64,000 nucleotides of DNA from Omphalotus guepiniiformis (taxonomy: Eukaryota; Basidiomycota; Agaricomycetes; Agaricales; Omphalotaceae). Below are positions 1-10,747 of this stretch, in pieces. Within the stretch, counting starts at the first letter, position 1, and every line of letters starts with the position of its first letter. Under the pieces are notes generated by a model. The model had not been told where the DNA came from. It made no database searches and saw nothing but the letters and a program-made list of their open reading frames with translations. The stretch lies in the NCBI GenBank assembly GCA_028554645.1, contig JAQOOI010000058.1:558001-622000 (forward strand), given 5' to 3'. The translations under genes and the position numbers were made by a program.

Positions 1-1261
1 TTTCGTGTGAGTCACATAGTTGTGCTAAAAAACTTACTGAACATTCGTTAACCGTTTTGGATTGCTTGCTTTATTTCATATAGCCCCTATCACTGGGCAA
101 TGGTAGCAGGCGCCCTCATCCAAACCGCCGCACAAACTTCAATGCACATTCTCTCAAAAACCCTAACAGACCGTTACCTCCGCGCCGCAAATCTAAATCT
201 CTTCAAACCTCGAGGTCTCTCCGTTCGTCTCTGCACAACACCTGCCATGCTTCTCCTACTCTCCCACTCCGAAGCTCCAAAGAAATCAAAGAAAGACACA
301 TTGAATAAAGTCGGCCGCGGGTTCGGCAAAGTCTTGTTGCAAATCCCTCTCCCAATGGTACACAGTGTCGTACGCGCCGTAGCAGACAAACCCACGAAAG
401 TATCTACCACAGGCGCATCAGGTGATCCAGTGAATTCCCCAGTGATGATGCGTAGACTCGCGTTAACAGAAGGACTCGCGCTCCCTGTCGAAACAAGTGG
501 TATGCCCCCGCCTGCCAGACCTGAAGGAGTAATGGATACGATGCATTCCTGGGGAGTAAAATTCGATGGGGCCAAGGAAGGGAGAAAAGAAAGGAACATA
601 GAACAGAGGAGAAGGGCTTTGGAGGAGTTTGAACGGGCGGGAGTGGTAGACCCCGTTAGAGGTTTGGGTAGGGGTCTGGGAATGCGATTGGGACTGTCCC
701 GATCGGCCGTCAGACCTGGAATACCGTCCAGTTCGAGCTCGAGTTCAAATGTATCTAGTGAGAGCAGTGGGTTCAGCATGAAACGTCTCGCTTCTCAGGC
801 TGTTGCGACGTTCGACGGCTACCAACAGGAGAGAGAAATTCGAGTCGAGAGCATGGAGCGAAGTAGGCGGGCTGCTCTAGGTGGTGGTGGTCGTCCATTA
901 CCCATTCTTGGCTCAATCCTTGGGCCTCAAATGACGAGGATGGAGGGAAAAGTTGCGAATGCAGATTTATTGGAAAGTTGGGACACGGAGAAAGTTCTTT
1001 GGATAGTTATCATGAGTTCTGAATATGGTGCGCTTGTTTCCTCGGAATCGACTGTATACAAGATACTGACTTGCGTTTGTTGCAGACGCTGAAATTGATG
1101 GAATAGAGATCGCGGAGAATCCTTCTGATGAAGAGCACATCGATGAACAGACATGGAAAGCAGAGATGGAAGTTGAAAGGGGAGAGTTGGAGGATGACAT
1201 TGCAAGAGAAACAGTGCGGGACGGCGTTGAGGAACAAGGGCCTGCTTCTACGTCAAGCTGA
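1..1261 (+). CDS. Unnamed fungal VPYHW-family protein, 5'-truncated by window edge
   Basis: Only the last six bases of the upstream exon lie in the window. A GTGAGT donor follows at 7, the intron runs 7-83, exon 2 is 84-1027 (through a phase-1 donor) and exon 3 is 1086-1261. Splicing restores the motif FVPYHWAM at the exon joint. The protein is a diverged copy of the complete gene at 30658-32386, with the same intron positions and phases. Shared blocks include TDRYLRAANLNLFKP, a central TEGLAL...GMPPPA stretch and an acidic C-terminal tail. The middle is low-complexity, with a Ser run near 725-760. I recognise the pattern as a widespread fungal family with a hydrophobic segment before VPYHW but know no assigned function. 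The coding assignment is secure because paralogue conservation spans both introns. Confidence 0.85.
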
Positions 1262-2087
1262 GCCCTCCCGCTCCTAGTTGCACATTTGGGAAGTTATGCA
1301 TATGACCTCAGTGGATAGATCGTTCTGAGGCACAGTTAGGGTCTCCTGGGTGATTATCAAACGCATTTTGAATTCTGTTGCGGTTGCTCCCCTATCGTCT
1401 CTGCCAACTTTCGGAGATCAAGCACTACTGAGAACATCACTCAGCAGGACCCCAGACCTAATTGTAAACTCCGAGTCGAGGCAGCGGTAGCATCGCACCA
1501 TCATCTGTCAATGCCAGTAGATGACCCCCAGCGGCATGCAATTGATACCCATTGAATTGCACTGAAAGCACGAAAACAGGCACCAAGTATTGACGTTATG
1601 CAGCAGTATCCCTTGTCAATCGGCGGGAACCAGCATCAATACCGCAGACCATAACCCCCCGGCAATTCGAACATTCAGAAGCTGAGGGAGAACCTTCCGG
1701 AAGTGATACGAGCCTTAAGAAATTCCCATCGTACATTGAACCGCAAAGAAATTCATTTTCATCGTCACATAATTGTATCGATCCTGTTCAGCTAACTGTA
1801 TATTCCATATACAGTGTCGCATCTTCGGATGCAACCGTCCCTCTTCTCTCTCCAGAGGAGACATCCGAGCTATCGAAGGGAGCTCGCGATTGAGGCAGAG
1901 CACCATACCGCCATATTCGTCGATGCTCGATTCCCAGGTAAGAGTACCGTAAGGCTTTCAAAAGGCTCGGCTTGGAAGGTGCGGAAAGAGGGGTCGTTCG
2001 CCGGCCGTCATTCGCTAAACTTCAGCTTTTTCAACAAGCGCAGCACCTAACGACACGTATGGTCGAGAGACGACGATCTTCGGGGGT
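1262..2087. other. Intergenic, no gene seen
   Basis: This lies between the 3' end of the VPYHW-family gene and the 3' end of POP5 (convergent genes). Short open frames at 1715-1906 and 1814-2050 overlap on opposite strands, have no recognisable motif and no convincing splice partners. I read the stretch as two 3' untranslated regions and spacer. Confidence 0.6.
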
Positions 2088-3120
2088 TTAATCTTGCAAC
2101 GACTCAATCTCTTGTGTGCTGGATTCGAGGTAAGCATTATAGGAATCCTGGTACGCGACTGAGTGATCAAGATGAAGTCAGTAAAATGACACTTAGACAC
2201 AGGACGAAAAGAGAGCGATGAATCGAGAAACAGATAGGGTAACAATGTAACAAAACAGAAAGTAGACAAGAAAAAATGGGCGAAGCGATCGGGCGAACGA
2301 ATGAAGAGAGAACAGAGAAGAGTGCCCCGGGACACGGTAAGTCATGAGGAGAAGTCAGGAAATGGGACAAATATAACACAGATAAGGAGAGCGTGATTGA
2401 GTGCGCAAGAGTGAGGTAGGTTGAGGAAACACAAAAGCATGAAAAGGTCCGAGATCGAGCCAGCGAGTAGGAGAGAGAGAGAAAGAGAGGACCATAGGAA
2501 GACTTGACTAACCTGGTGCATTCGCCTGAGCTCTGTACCTAGCTACAACCTCACGATTGTGTGCAACGGCCGCCAACTGAGCGTGCTTGATAGTGCCTAA
2601 ACATACCGTTTGAGCCCCAGCATGCAACCCACGGGAAAGTAATCGTACCAGATACATGGATAACGTGAGGGATGCACTTCACGCCGTCTATACTATCGAG
2701 CATTGTCACCGCGCCCCAAGCGATTTTATGGTGATCACGGGCGACACGAATTATACAAATGTTGGTGACAGGAGAAAAATACTTCACTAGCAAGCATATA
2801 TCATATCAGTTGAATTGTTCAAGTCATGATACGATAGCAATAATTACCAGTCAAAGACAACCCAACCGTCCCCCACCCGATATCTCCGAAATGGCTCAAC
2901 ACGCTCTGTTTAACAGCTGCCCAAATCCGTTTCTGGTCGATAGGAATCTGTTGCTGATCGCTAGCTCCAGACACAGACTTCACAGTGTTCAAACCATTCA
3001 ATGAAAGCGGTGATGTAGGGATGAACTCGACAAGCAGCCAACGATTCTATAGTCGTAGAGATTAACGACAAAGGCATTTACTCGATATAAAGAGTGAAAT
3101 AATACCTTAAAGCGAACCAT
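2088..3120 (-). CDS. POP5: Ribonuclease P/MRP protein subunit Pop5
   Basis: Five exons on the minus strand splice in frame to 168 residues: 3106-3120, 2848-3046, 2649-2786, 2513-2596 and 2088-2158. The N-terminus is MVRFKNRWLLVEF, the usual Pop5 start. The central part carries GDIGWGTVGLSL, then VKYFSPVTNICIIRVARD and HHKIAWGAVTML, and later VSGTIKHAQLAA and VVARYRAQ, all hallmarks of the Rpp14/Pop5 family. Length fits the family (about 160-170 aa). Pop5 is a conserved protein of the nuclear RNase P and RNase MRP complexes that process pre-tRNA 5' ends and pre-rRNA. The first coding exon is only 15 nt. The last intron (2159-2512, 354 nt) is much longer than the others. The gene is divergent from the DUF6534 gene. 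Confidence 0.93.
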
Positions 3121-3621
3121 TTCGGTCGCATGTAAAGATCGCTTTCGCGGTCGTGCACTGTACCGTGAAAACGCCCATGGCGAACCGCTCGGCGTATGGA
3201 AGAATTCAAGCTCCGTTTCAACGTTTGAGCACGGGTAAAAATGAAAGAATTCCGAGTCTGACTGAATTGACCTGCATCTTTCCAACGTACTTTTTAGAAA
3301 CCTTTCTTGATTCCCGTCTAGATGGTTTCAGGTTTCCAAAAACTTTCTTCTTGGGCTATGTGTTACCGCACTGCCTGTTTCTTTCAGCTTTGGTATAGGA
3401 CGGCACCACATCAGTGCACCATCAAACCTAGTGTGACTGGGACTTGTCTGCTGTAATTCTGACAATACAAATCCAACCTGGAGAACAGAGTATTTATATC
3501 TTATTCAATATCTCTGTCATATTGAATAGATCATGTGGATATCTGACAGACAAAAGCAATGCAGAATTGTATATAAAGGTGAAATTTCCATTCTCTGAGT
3601 CTAGTGACTTTGCAATTCTCA
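3121..3621. other. Divergent promoter region between POP5 and DUF6534 gene
   Basis: This 500-nt stretch must hold both promoters. No clear TATA box could be assigned. Base composition changes at about 3403: to the left CG dinucleotides are ordinary, to the right they vanish. An open frame at 3444-3713 is a reading-through of the first exon and intron of the DUF6534 gene and is not separate. Confidence 0.6.
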
Positions 3622-5236
3622 ATGTCACTGAACTCCACCCTAGGTTGCTATTTCAGCTCACTCACCTGAACATTGCTAAAAACACTGTTTTCATTTTTTC
3701 TAGGTGCATATGAAATTGGAGTCCTCTTGTCTATGCTCTTATTTGGTATACTAACAACCCAAACCTACATTTATTACAAGAATGTTTTTCATGATTCTCG
3801 TTGGTCTTCTATTATTGTCAGAGTTCTTTAAATTCATGAAGAATAAATTTCTAACATGCAAGGATTTCCTAGGTAGCTTTCTTGTGGTATGTAACTTTCA
3901 ATAGTTTGTCGTTGATGCTTGCTGAACATGTGCTTTAGGCTTTGTGAACTTGGCCATACAATCAGTGTTCTCCATGCCTTGTATCAGTACACTATTTTAG
4001 GCTTTGGAAACACACTGCTCATAACTGGTTCTGCACCTTCATCTCTCAGCCTTTCTGTTATACCTTTTGCAATTGTAGTCACAATTGGTGTGTTTAATTC
4101 TTTTACTTAACATCTTTGATTAACACTAAGCACCCTAAATTTTTAGTTCAAGGATACTTTGCACTGCGCATATATCAATTCAAACACTCATCACAGTATA
4201 TTGCCTATGCCAGCTGGATTCTGATACTGTTTCGCTTCATTGGACTACTTGTCCTTTGTGTTGAGGCTGTTCTAATGACAGATCTGAGTCAATTTGTTAC
4301 ACAGTGGAATTGGCTTATTATTACTGGCCAAAGTCTTGGAGTGGCTACTGACAGCATAATTGCTACTGCCACTGTATATCAGTTACTATGCTGGCGCTCA
4401 TATGGAATGAGGTCGTAAGTCTCTAAATTTATCATTTCTACAATTCTGATCACTAATGATATATGTAGTACTACAGCAGTAATTGACAAGCTCATTCTAT
4501 GGGCTCTTGGTATGTGCTTTTCTATTTATGATTGTGATATTATCAACTTGTGTATCCTATCTAGAGACAGGGCTAGCAACAGGGTAAGTAATCACAATCA
4601 ATCCTTTGTCAGTGCTTTGTCAATACTAAAGTATTCTATGAAACAGGTTGATTTCAGTCTTTTTACTTGTTTCTGTGAGTCAAGTGCTTTAGTTGCACTG
4701 TAGATTTTTACTGAAAAATGAAACAGTATCTCACAATGAAAGACAACTGTAATATTTTCTATGTTGTGTATTGATCATTAGGCTAAGATCTCCAAATGCT
4801 CTTATTGTCTAGTTGTATGGCTTGCATGTCTGTCTGTTGTGCCTAAAGGTGTGTCACATGAAAAAGAGGAAACTCAATATGATGAACTCTCTCTATCTAG
4901 TCTATACCAATGCATTGCTTGCAAAGTATAACTCTTGAATCATTTCCATCACAAGTGCTCATAATGTTCTGTAGCCTCAATTCTCGAGCTGATATTCAGA
5001 AGATGCGCTCTAATGTAATTGAAATATCTAACAGTGACTTGAGAAGTGTAAGTCCACCTTTATCACTTTGTACTGTGCTTGATTTCTCAACTATTCAGGT
5101 CAATACCTCTGGAAGAGTATCTACAAGGATAACACTATCAGATAGGCAAAGGAACACACATCCTGAGAACACTGTTGTACAAATAGGATCATCTGAGTTC
5201 ACATCAAGTCATGAAAATGTGAAAGGTGTGTTTTAA
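3622..5236 (+). CDS. DUF6534-type multi-pass membrane protein, basidiomycete family
   Basis: Twelve short exons join in phase to 320 residues: 3622-3643, 3704-3822, 3873-3886, 3939-4087, 4147-4414, 4469-4509, 4565-4583, 4647-4674, 4782-4848, 4901-4925, 4975-5047, 5099-5236. The N-terminus MSLNSTLGAYEIGVLLS followed by FGILTTQTYIYYKN is the classic start of this family. Later come VAFLWLCELGHTISV, GYFALRIYQF, a WNWLIITGQSLGVATD helix, VIDKLILWALETGLATG and the signature YTNALLANLNSR, followed by a hydrophilic tail. About seven hydrophobic helices are expected. The family is abundant in Agaricomycetes and uncharacterised. Exon 3 is only 14 nt and exon 7 is 19 nt. The exon at 4782-4848 is the least certain. 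The entire gene lies in a CpG-depleted block, unlike its neighbours. Confidence 0.87.
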
Positions 5237-5636
5237 TGTCACTGAATGCTGTAAAACATCTGAGACTACTTTTCTGTGCTATAGACACTAATGAGGATAT
5301 GTAACAACTGTACTCCAAAATGACAGATTTTTGGCCAAAGCTTTAAAGATCTCAATTATGAATTAGTAGTTCTGACATATAGCAAAGTTTGTGCTCTATG
5401 GCTTGTTTCATATGTGTACATGCATACTGCATCATATTATTGTGTATTTCATTTTAACCACTATTGACCTGCTTTTTGTTAGTTTCAGTACATTTTCTTT
5501 TAAGATGGCAATCATAAGTCTGCTTGAGCATAGACCACAATTCACTCATGTACATCATCCCTACAACAAAGAATATGCTTACATACAAATACACTATTCC
5601 ATCTTCGTTGTAATACTGGCTACCCTCACATTTCAC
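5237..5636. other. Convergent 3' ends, CpG-free spacer
   Basis: The stretch separates the 3' ends of the DUF6534 gene and formamidase. It is AT-rich and holds no CG dinucleotide until about 5597. No gene was seen; open frames at 5391-5642 and 5454-5636 are overlapping artefacts. Confidence 0.55.
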
Positions 5637-8342
5637 TCATAAGACACCATCACTCCTAATCGCACACTGTCCAAAATCAAGCTTCTTCAATCCCTCTGGT
5701 TTAGGCAAGATGTCCTGTACAGGCAGCAACAAGAAAGCAAAGCGGGATTCAGCAACTTGGGTACTTTTAGTTTATGACAGAGGACATACATGCTCAAAGA
5801 TACCAAGAGGCAGGGCCAAAGTCACACAAGCGTTAGGTGAATCCTGTTTGACAACATCAAAAGCTGATAGAAACATCCGGAAGACGTGTGCTTACAACAA
5901 CAGCTCCAACATGGCTTTCAACTGGGGCAGCAGAGAGGAGAAGGTCTAGAGCAATTTCATTAGTTAAGAAATGTCAACGAGGGTCATGTATACGTACATG
6001 CTTGTTCACGAGCTTTATGTGGACAAAAAAGGTCAATCTGGATTCACAAGATGCGTGAGCAGCAACGTACTGTATCCAATCTATAGAAGCAGGCCAATCA
6101 GTCAGCACATCCCCGACGAATACAGACCCTGGCAACTACTAATCTTTTGTAGGTATGCAATGGCGTTCAAAGCAGCCTGTTTATATGCCACGGTACTGTG
6201 GTACTCTCATAAACCTGTTAAATCGAGATACTACGCATCGAAACTCACGCATCCATGTTGTATTGTTTACCATCACCATCTATGCCTGGGTTAGCACGCC
6301 GGTCCCAAAACTCAACAACATTTAGGATACACATGGTAGTCAACACTGATACCTTCAAATATGAGCTTGAGGAAGAAAGACAATCAGAAGCAGCAGCAGA
6401 GTTATTTGAACGTGGTGGTGTACCTTGGATGAATAGAGAGGATCAATCGGCGAGGGCTACAAAGAAATGCTCAGGATTTATGTATGTTGTAGAATTTAGA
6501 CGAGTCGTACTAGAAAGATAGGTTGCTTCAAAGCAAACTTTTCTACGCCTCCTTTGATAATGCTGGTACTGAACGTGATGATCCCAGCCATTACTGCCGT
6601 TAATCAACGTGGTATGATGAGATGAAAAGAGAGACTAATACCATTTCAATTGCACCACAGAAGGATAACTGACGATTGTTCGCAAACGTTAATCAGCCGA
6701 ACGACATTCATCAATAACAAAGCGTACCTCGCCCTAGACAAAGACATTTGAGGTCATTTAACGATAAATGTATTCAGACACTCACATCTCCCTGAGAGAA
6801 GTGCAAGTCACCAACGGATAGGTTCGCGCCTTTGACGAAGACGGGGAAGTAGCACCGCGAACCTCTATCGTTCACGCAAGTCAGAAAATGTTACGCAGTA
6901 AATCGTGGTATACAATACCTGGAAAGGTTCTTGATCTAACAAGGGGGCGTACATTCAGTCTTGGTCTCAATACAAACATCATCATAAGGTCAACCTACAT
7001 CACAATTACCACCATGCTCCCTCCCAGGAATCGTCCTAGCACCCTCAGCCGAAATCTTCTCCAAAACCTTTGTGTCAAGATCTTGCCCAACATACGTCCC
7101 AATAGGTTCAGGAGGGAAGGCAACAGGAGGTACAGCATTTGCATGCTCAGCAATGAGAGCGCCTTCGCGTTTGTTCCAAGTGGCCAGTAACTCGGCTGAA
7201 GGGGCGGTCCCGATGAGACCTGGATGCGAAACACCGGCAAAACGTACACCGGGGATGTGTCGTGACGTGGCGTACACTCCTTCAAATGTGAAGCACATGT
7301 GTCAGTGCTTAAAGAGGTAAACTTGGTAGATGTGCGTGCCTTTGAAATCCCAGATAGCCTTGCAAGCCCTACTGTTGAACTCGCGGGCTTTACTTCTCAT
7401 GAGCATTACTGTAAACTCGAAGATGAGAACGGCACCAACCAAATAGTCCACCGCCATTGTTAAGCTCGAAAATACCCTTCACCCAAGCTAATCAGCTTCC
7501 ACGACACAGTGACTTTGAACCAAACACACGGTATAACCCCAAGGCATCTTTTCGAAAGGAGTGACTGATTTACGGTGTGAGCATCACACGGCTGTGCCTC
7601 TTCATATGCACATGGGACATACCATCAAGAATATCAACGACCAAGCAATCTCCTGGCTCCGCACCTTCGACAGCAATTGGTCCGGACAAGTTATGAATCT
7701 TCGTCAAGTCCACATTCTTAATATCGTCGCTATCTGTAAAATGTATATGACTCGGAAGGCAAGATAACAAATGAAACACGAGAAAACGCACTATCATTAT
7801 TGCCTATCTGCGCTCCGGTCCAGTCTTATAGCATCTTCATCAATACTACTACAGACTCACACCCATCAAGATTGAAACTGACCGACACATTCGACTTTGA
7901 ATACCTATTGCGCGCAAACATCAAGATCGCGTCAAAACATTGAGAAGAACAAGTACATGCCTCTCCCGGTTTCACAGTAGCAAACGCTGGGATATCAGGG
8001 CTAAAGTAACATACGTGTGAGACTACTTGTGATGCTGCGAAAATACATGAAATTCCGCGCTCACTGCCAGCGATTATGAATTCCCTTGTGAATTATCTAA
8101 TGTGAACAATGATAACGCTCTCCACGGCCAGGAACGATGAATGCACCTTCTGTTGATCTGCTGGTCTTTAGCACGAAGATGAATTGTCAATGACCCTCCA
8201 TTTCAACTCGATTCTCTTGAAACTCACATAAACGGGTCAACCTATAATATTACTCGTATTCGTCAATCAGCCGTTGTGGAAATGAGGCCGTACTGACCTT
8301 CACCAGCGTCGGGTGAGCTACAGAGTTCGCCTGTGTTGCCAT
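5637..8342 (-). CDS. Formamidase (FmdA/AmdA family)
   Basis: Reading the minus strand from the ATG at 8342 gives an intron-dense gene. Recognisable blocks in order are: IHNRWHPDIPAFATVKPGE, VFKVECVDWTGAQIGNND, SDDIKNVDLTKIH and GPIAVEGAEPGDCL, NNGGG, GVYATSRHIPGVRFAGVSHP, GARTIPGREHGGNCD, RGSRCYFPVFVKGANLSVG then DLHFSQGD, LIFEGISVD, TVAYKQAALNAIAYLQK, LLSAAPVESHVGAVVDSPNA and DILPKP, ending at TGA 5637. Formamidase hydrolyses formamide to formate and ammonia in the cytosol. Two introns (7905-7960 and 7280-7339) need GC donors. At the junction after IEM (about 6580-6640) the only AG acceptor is followed by TAATG, so simple splicing meets a stop before the expected AGII block. The gene may therefore use an odd splice site or be recently damaged. 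Exact exon limits in 7300-7560 are uncertain. Confidence 0.86.
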
Positions 8343-8707
8343 CGGTAAGGTCCTGCTTCAAAAACGCAAAACAAGTCGATGCTCGAAGTAGAGGTGAGAG
8401 AGAGAAGATAATGATTGAATTGTGGAAATAGGCATATGAGTTATTAAGTGTGAGATGATAGCGCTCGTGCCACAGATAGTATCTCAGGAGATAGAGTAGT
8501 CTTCATGGTGAGACTCAGATAAGGATGGGAAGCAATAAAAACGATCACGTGTGCTTCATCGCCGCGTCGTACGAGCTCGTACGAGCCTGTTCCACTTATC
8601 ACAGCCCAAAGCAAAGCACAAAACCTAAATTCACATCATATTCACTTCCACCCACATATCATCTATACAAATCATTTCAACCCAGCCCGAATGCGGTTCT
8701 ACACCAA
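8343..8707. other. Formamidase 5' region / FAD oxidase 3' region
   Basis: This interval holds the formamidase promoter (see the GATA cluster) and the 3' untranslated part of the FAD oxidase. The open frame at 8525-8788 on the plus strand is antisense to the end of the oxidase and has no features of its own. Confidence 0.55.
8406..8522. promoter_or_regulatory. Cluster of five GATA-factor motifs upstream of formamidase
   Basis: Five HGATAR-type motifs are seen at 8406-8411 (AGATAA), 8456-8461 (TGATAG), 8474-8479 (AGATAG), 8489-8494 (AGATAG) and 8517-8522 (AGATAA). They lie 64-180 nt upstream of the formamidase start codon. In Aspergillus nidulans the formamidase gene is under nitrogen metabolite control through the GATA factor AreA, so the cluster fits nitrogen regulation here. 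Function is inferred from motif and position only. Confidence 0.5.
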
Positions 8708-10747
8708 CTACTGCAAATACTCCTCTTGAATAGACGTAGGAAACTGAAACAAACCCTCGGGATCAATCGAACTCTTGAGCACTCGTAGACGGTCGTAATG
8801 AGTTCCATAATACAGCTGTTTCCCTGTATCAAAAAAAAAAACACAAGTGCGACTCCGAGTCAGACGAGACGATAAGTTTAAGTTAAGAGTAAGTCACAGC
8901 GTACAGTTTCGTAATCTACCATCAAGGTAATTGGGGTATGCACTAAAACAGAGAGTGGAGAGAGTATAGCGTTGTCAGAAAAGTCTTCGTGTCATACATA
9001 CTCAAGTAGAGAGCGACTCACCCAAAATTCCAATCACTCGGCATATTATCCGTTACACTCGACACCATACCTACAACAAAACATCAGTGACAGCCACAAA
9101 AATCAGCCAAGTTTCAACTACAAAGTCTACTCACCATCAACGAACCCAAACGACTCTTCAGGGAACGGCGGTAACAAATTCGGCGACGAAGCATACGGCT
9201 GAAACGTAAAAAGTGTATTCCTATGCGCAAAAGCCGTATCATCCAGCGACACATCATTGACCGCCGAATTTCTACCACCATACAGCTCAATCTCAACATG
9301 CCAGAACTATAATTGTCCCTTTCAGATCAATACTAGCCCGTATGAGTTGTTAACCACTTACATCATCCGACTCAAACCCCTCCTGCGCCAAATATGTCAT
9401 CAAAGCTCCCATAGCAGCTTCACTCAATGGTTCCTCCATGGGCGTCATCAAACTCTTCGCATAGAACGTATCATTCATATCCGGCGCCATACTCGTATTC
9501 AAATTCCCTACAGCCCCCGCCGCCAAAGTCTCAATCCAAGTACCTTGTAACACCGTAGCATTCCCCGGCACAGGCAAAAGATCCAAAAACGGTGCCACAG
9601 TAGCATTGTACGAATCGTCGGGGCCAAAGTATGACCCTAGGAAGGCGAACTCAACAGTACCATATGAGGGACCTTTGAGTACGCCTATCTCACCGCCGAA
9701 CTCGATGGGGAGGGAGGAAGAGAGGGCAAAGGATTGGAAGGCAGAAAAGGCAGATGTGGCATTTCCGATGTCCATGTACCAGGTGTACAGGAAATATGTA
9801 CCAGAGGGAGGGACAGCGTGGGTTCGGAAAAGGATAGAAGAGACTATGCCAAAGGAGGCGGAGGAACCTCTGATGCCCTGAGCGAAAGAAACTAAAGTCA
9901 GTTTCATTTTTTAGAATAGACAGACGGGGAGACACTCACCCAAAAAAGCTCTGAATTAACATCGTTCGAGACTTGGACAATACTCCCATTCGCAAGGACC
10001 ACCGTCGCAGATAAAATATTATCAAGTGTCATACCCCACATTCTCGAAGCAAAACCCCATCCACCAAAACCTAAAGCCCAGGGTTTTATTCAGATGCGAA
10101 AGCCCACGAAATGACGAATATTTAATGCTGACCAGAATGACCCCCAATACCAACATACGCACACCTGCCGTGTGGTAAACCCCTTCCTTCTTCATTAAGC
10201 CGTAGAGCAATATCTCCCAGCCTATTCCCAGTCTCTATCAACGCGTTCTTCGTTACTGGATCAACGGTGATATTCTTCATCTGGCTGAGGTCGACGACAA
10301 GTGAGCCGTTTTTGCCCCCGAGGCTATTGGCTATATAGCTATGCTGTGATCGAAACGAGTAAGGGTGAGGGGGTTATTCGGTCGAATAATACGCAGGGCA
10401 AACGTACCCCACCACTCCGAGCGACAACTCGTAATTCATGAGCTGCACCAGCTTTCACCACAGTAGCAATTTGGTCGACATTTGTGGGGTACGTGATGGC
10501 AATTGGTCGCCATGTAAACCGCAGATTATCTATAATCCGTAGTAATATCAGTACGTGCTCTTGTTTCTCGAAGAGAGTGGCAGTAAGACTTACACGGTCG
10601 AGTAGCAGCATCATATCCTGTATCATTCGGAAAGATCGTCTTCACATCACCCAAACTCAACTGCTCTTGAAGCAAAGACGTGTTTTGGCATAGCGCAGGT
10701 AGAGCAATAGACACAATTGCGATTTGAAAGAGTTGGAATACCCTCAT
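8708..10747 (-). CDS. Secreted FAD-linked oxidase, berberine bridge enzyme-like
   Basis: The ATG at 10747 opens a signal peptide (MRVFQLFQIAIVSIALPALC). The spliced protein has the PCMH-type FAD domain: RFTWRPIAITYPTNVDQI, then VVARSGGHSYIANSLGG in which the His is the usual FAD attachment site, and GRCAYVGIGGHSGFGGWGF in which the Cys matches the second covalent attachment site of bicovalent flavoproteins. FWGIRGSSASFGIVSS and a substrate domain follow. The C-terminus has the BBE motif, with VEIELYGG, HRNTLFTFQPYA and QLYYGTHYDRLRVLK, and stops at 8708. Such enzymes oxidise carbohydrates or alcohols with oxygen and release H2O2. The substrate cannot be told from sequence. Several Asn-X-Thr/Ser sites agree with secretion. 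At least seven introns are present. Length (about 500 aa) is normal. Confidence 0.9.

Noticed and set aside
174..779. 201-codon minus-strand frame, with a similar antisense frame in the paralogue at 31281-31475
   Set aside because: It mirrors the conserved sense codons of the VPYHW-family gene; the shared antisense residues are a by-product of sense conservation.
2551..2793. Single open frame of 80 codons as a separate protein
   Set aside because: It is exon 3 of POP5 read through into the next intron.
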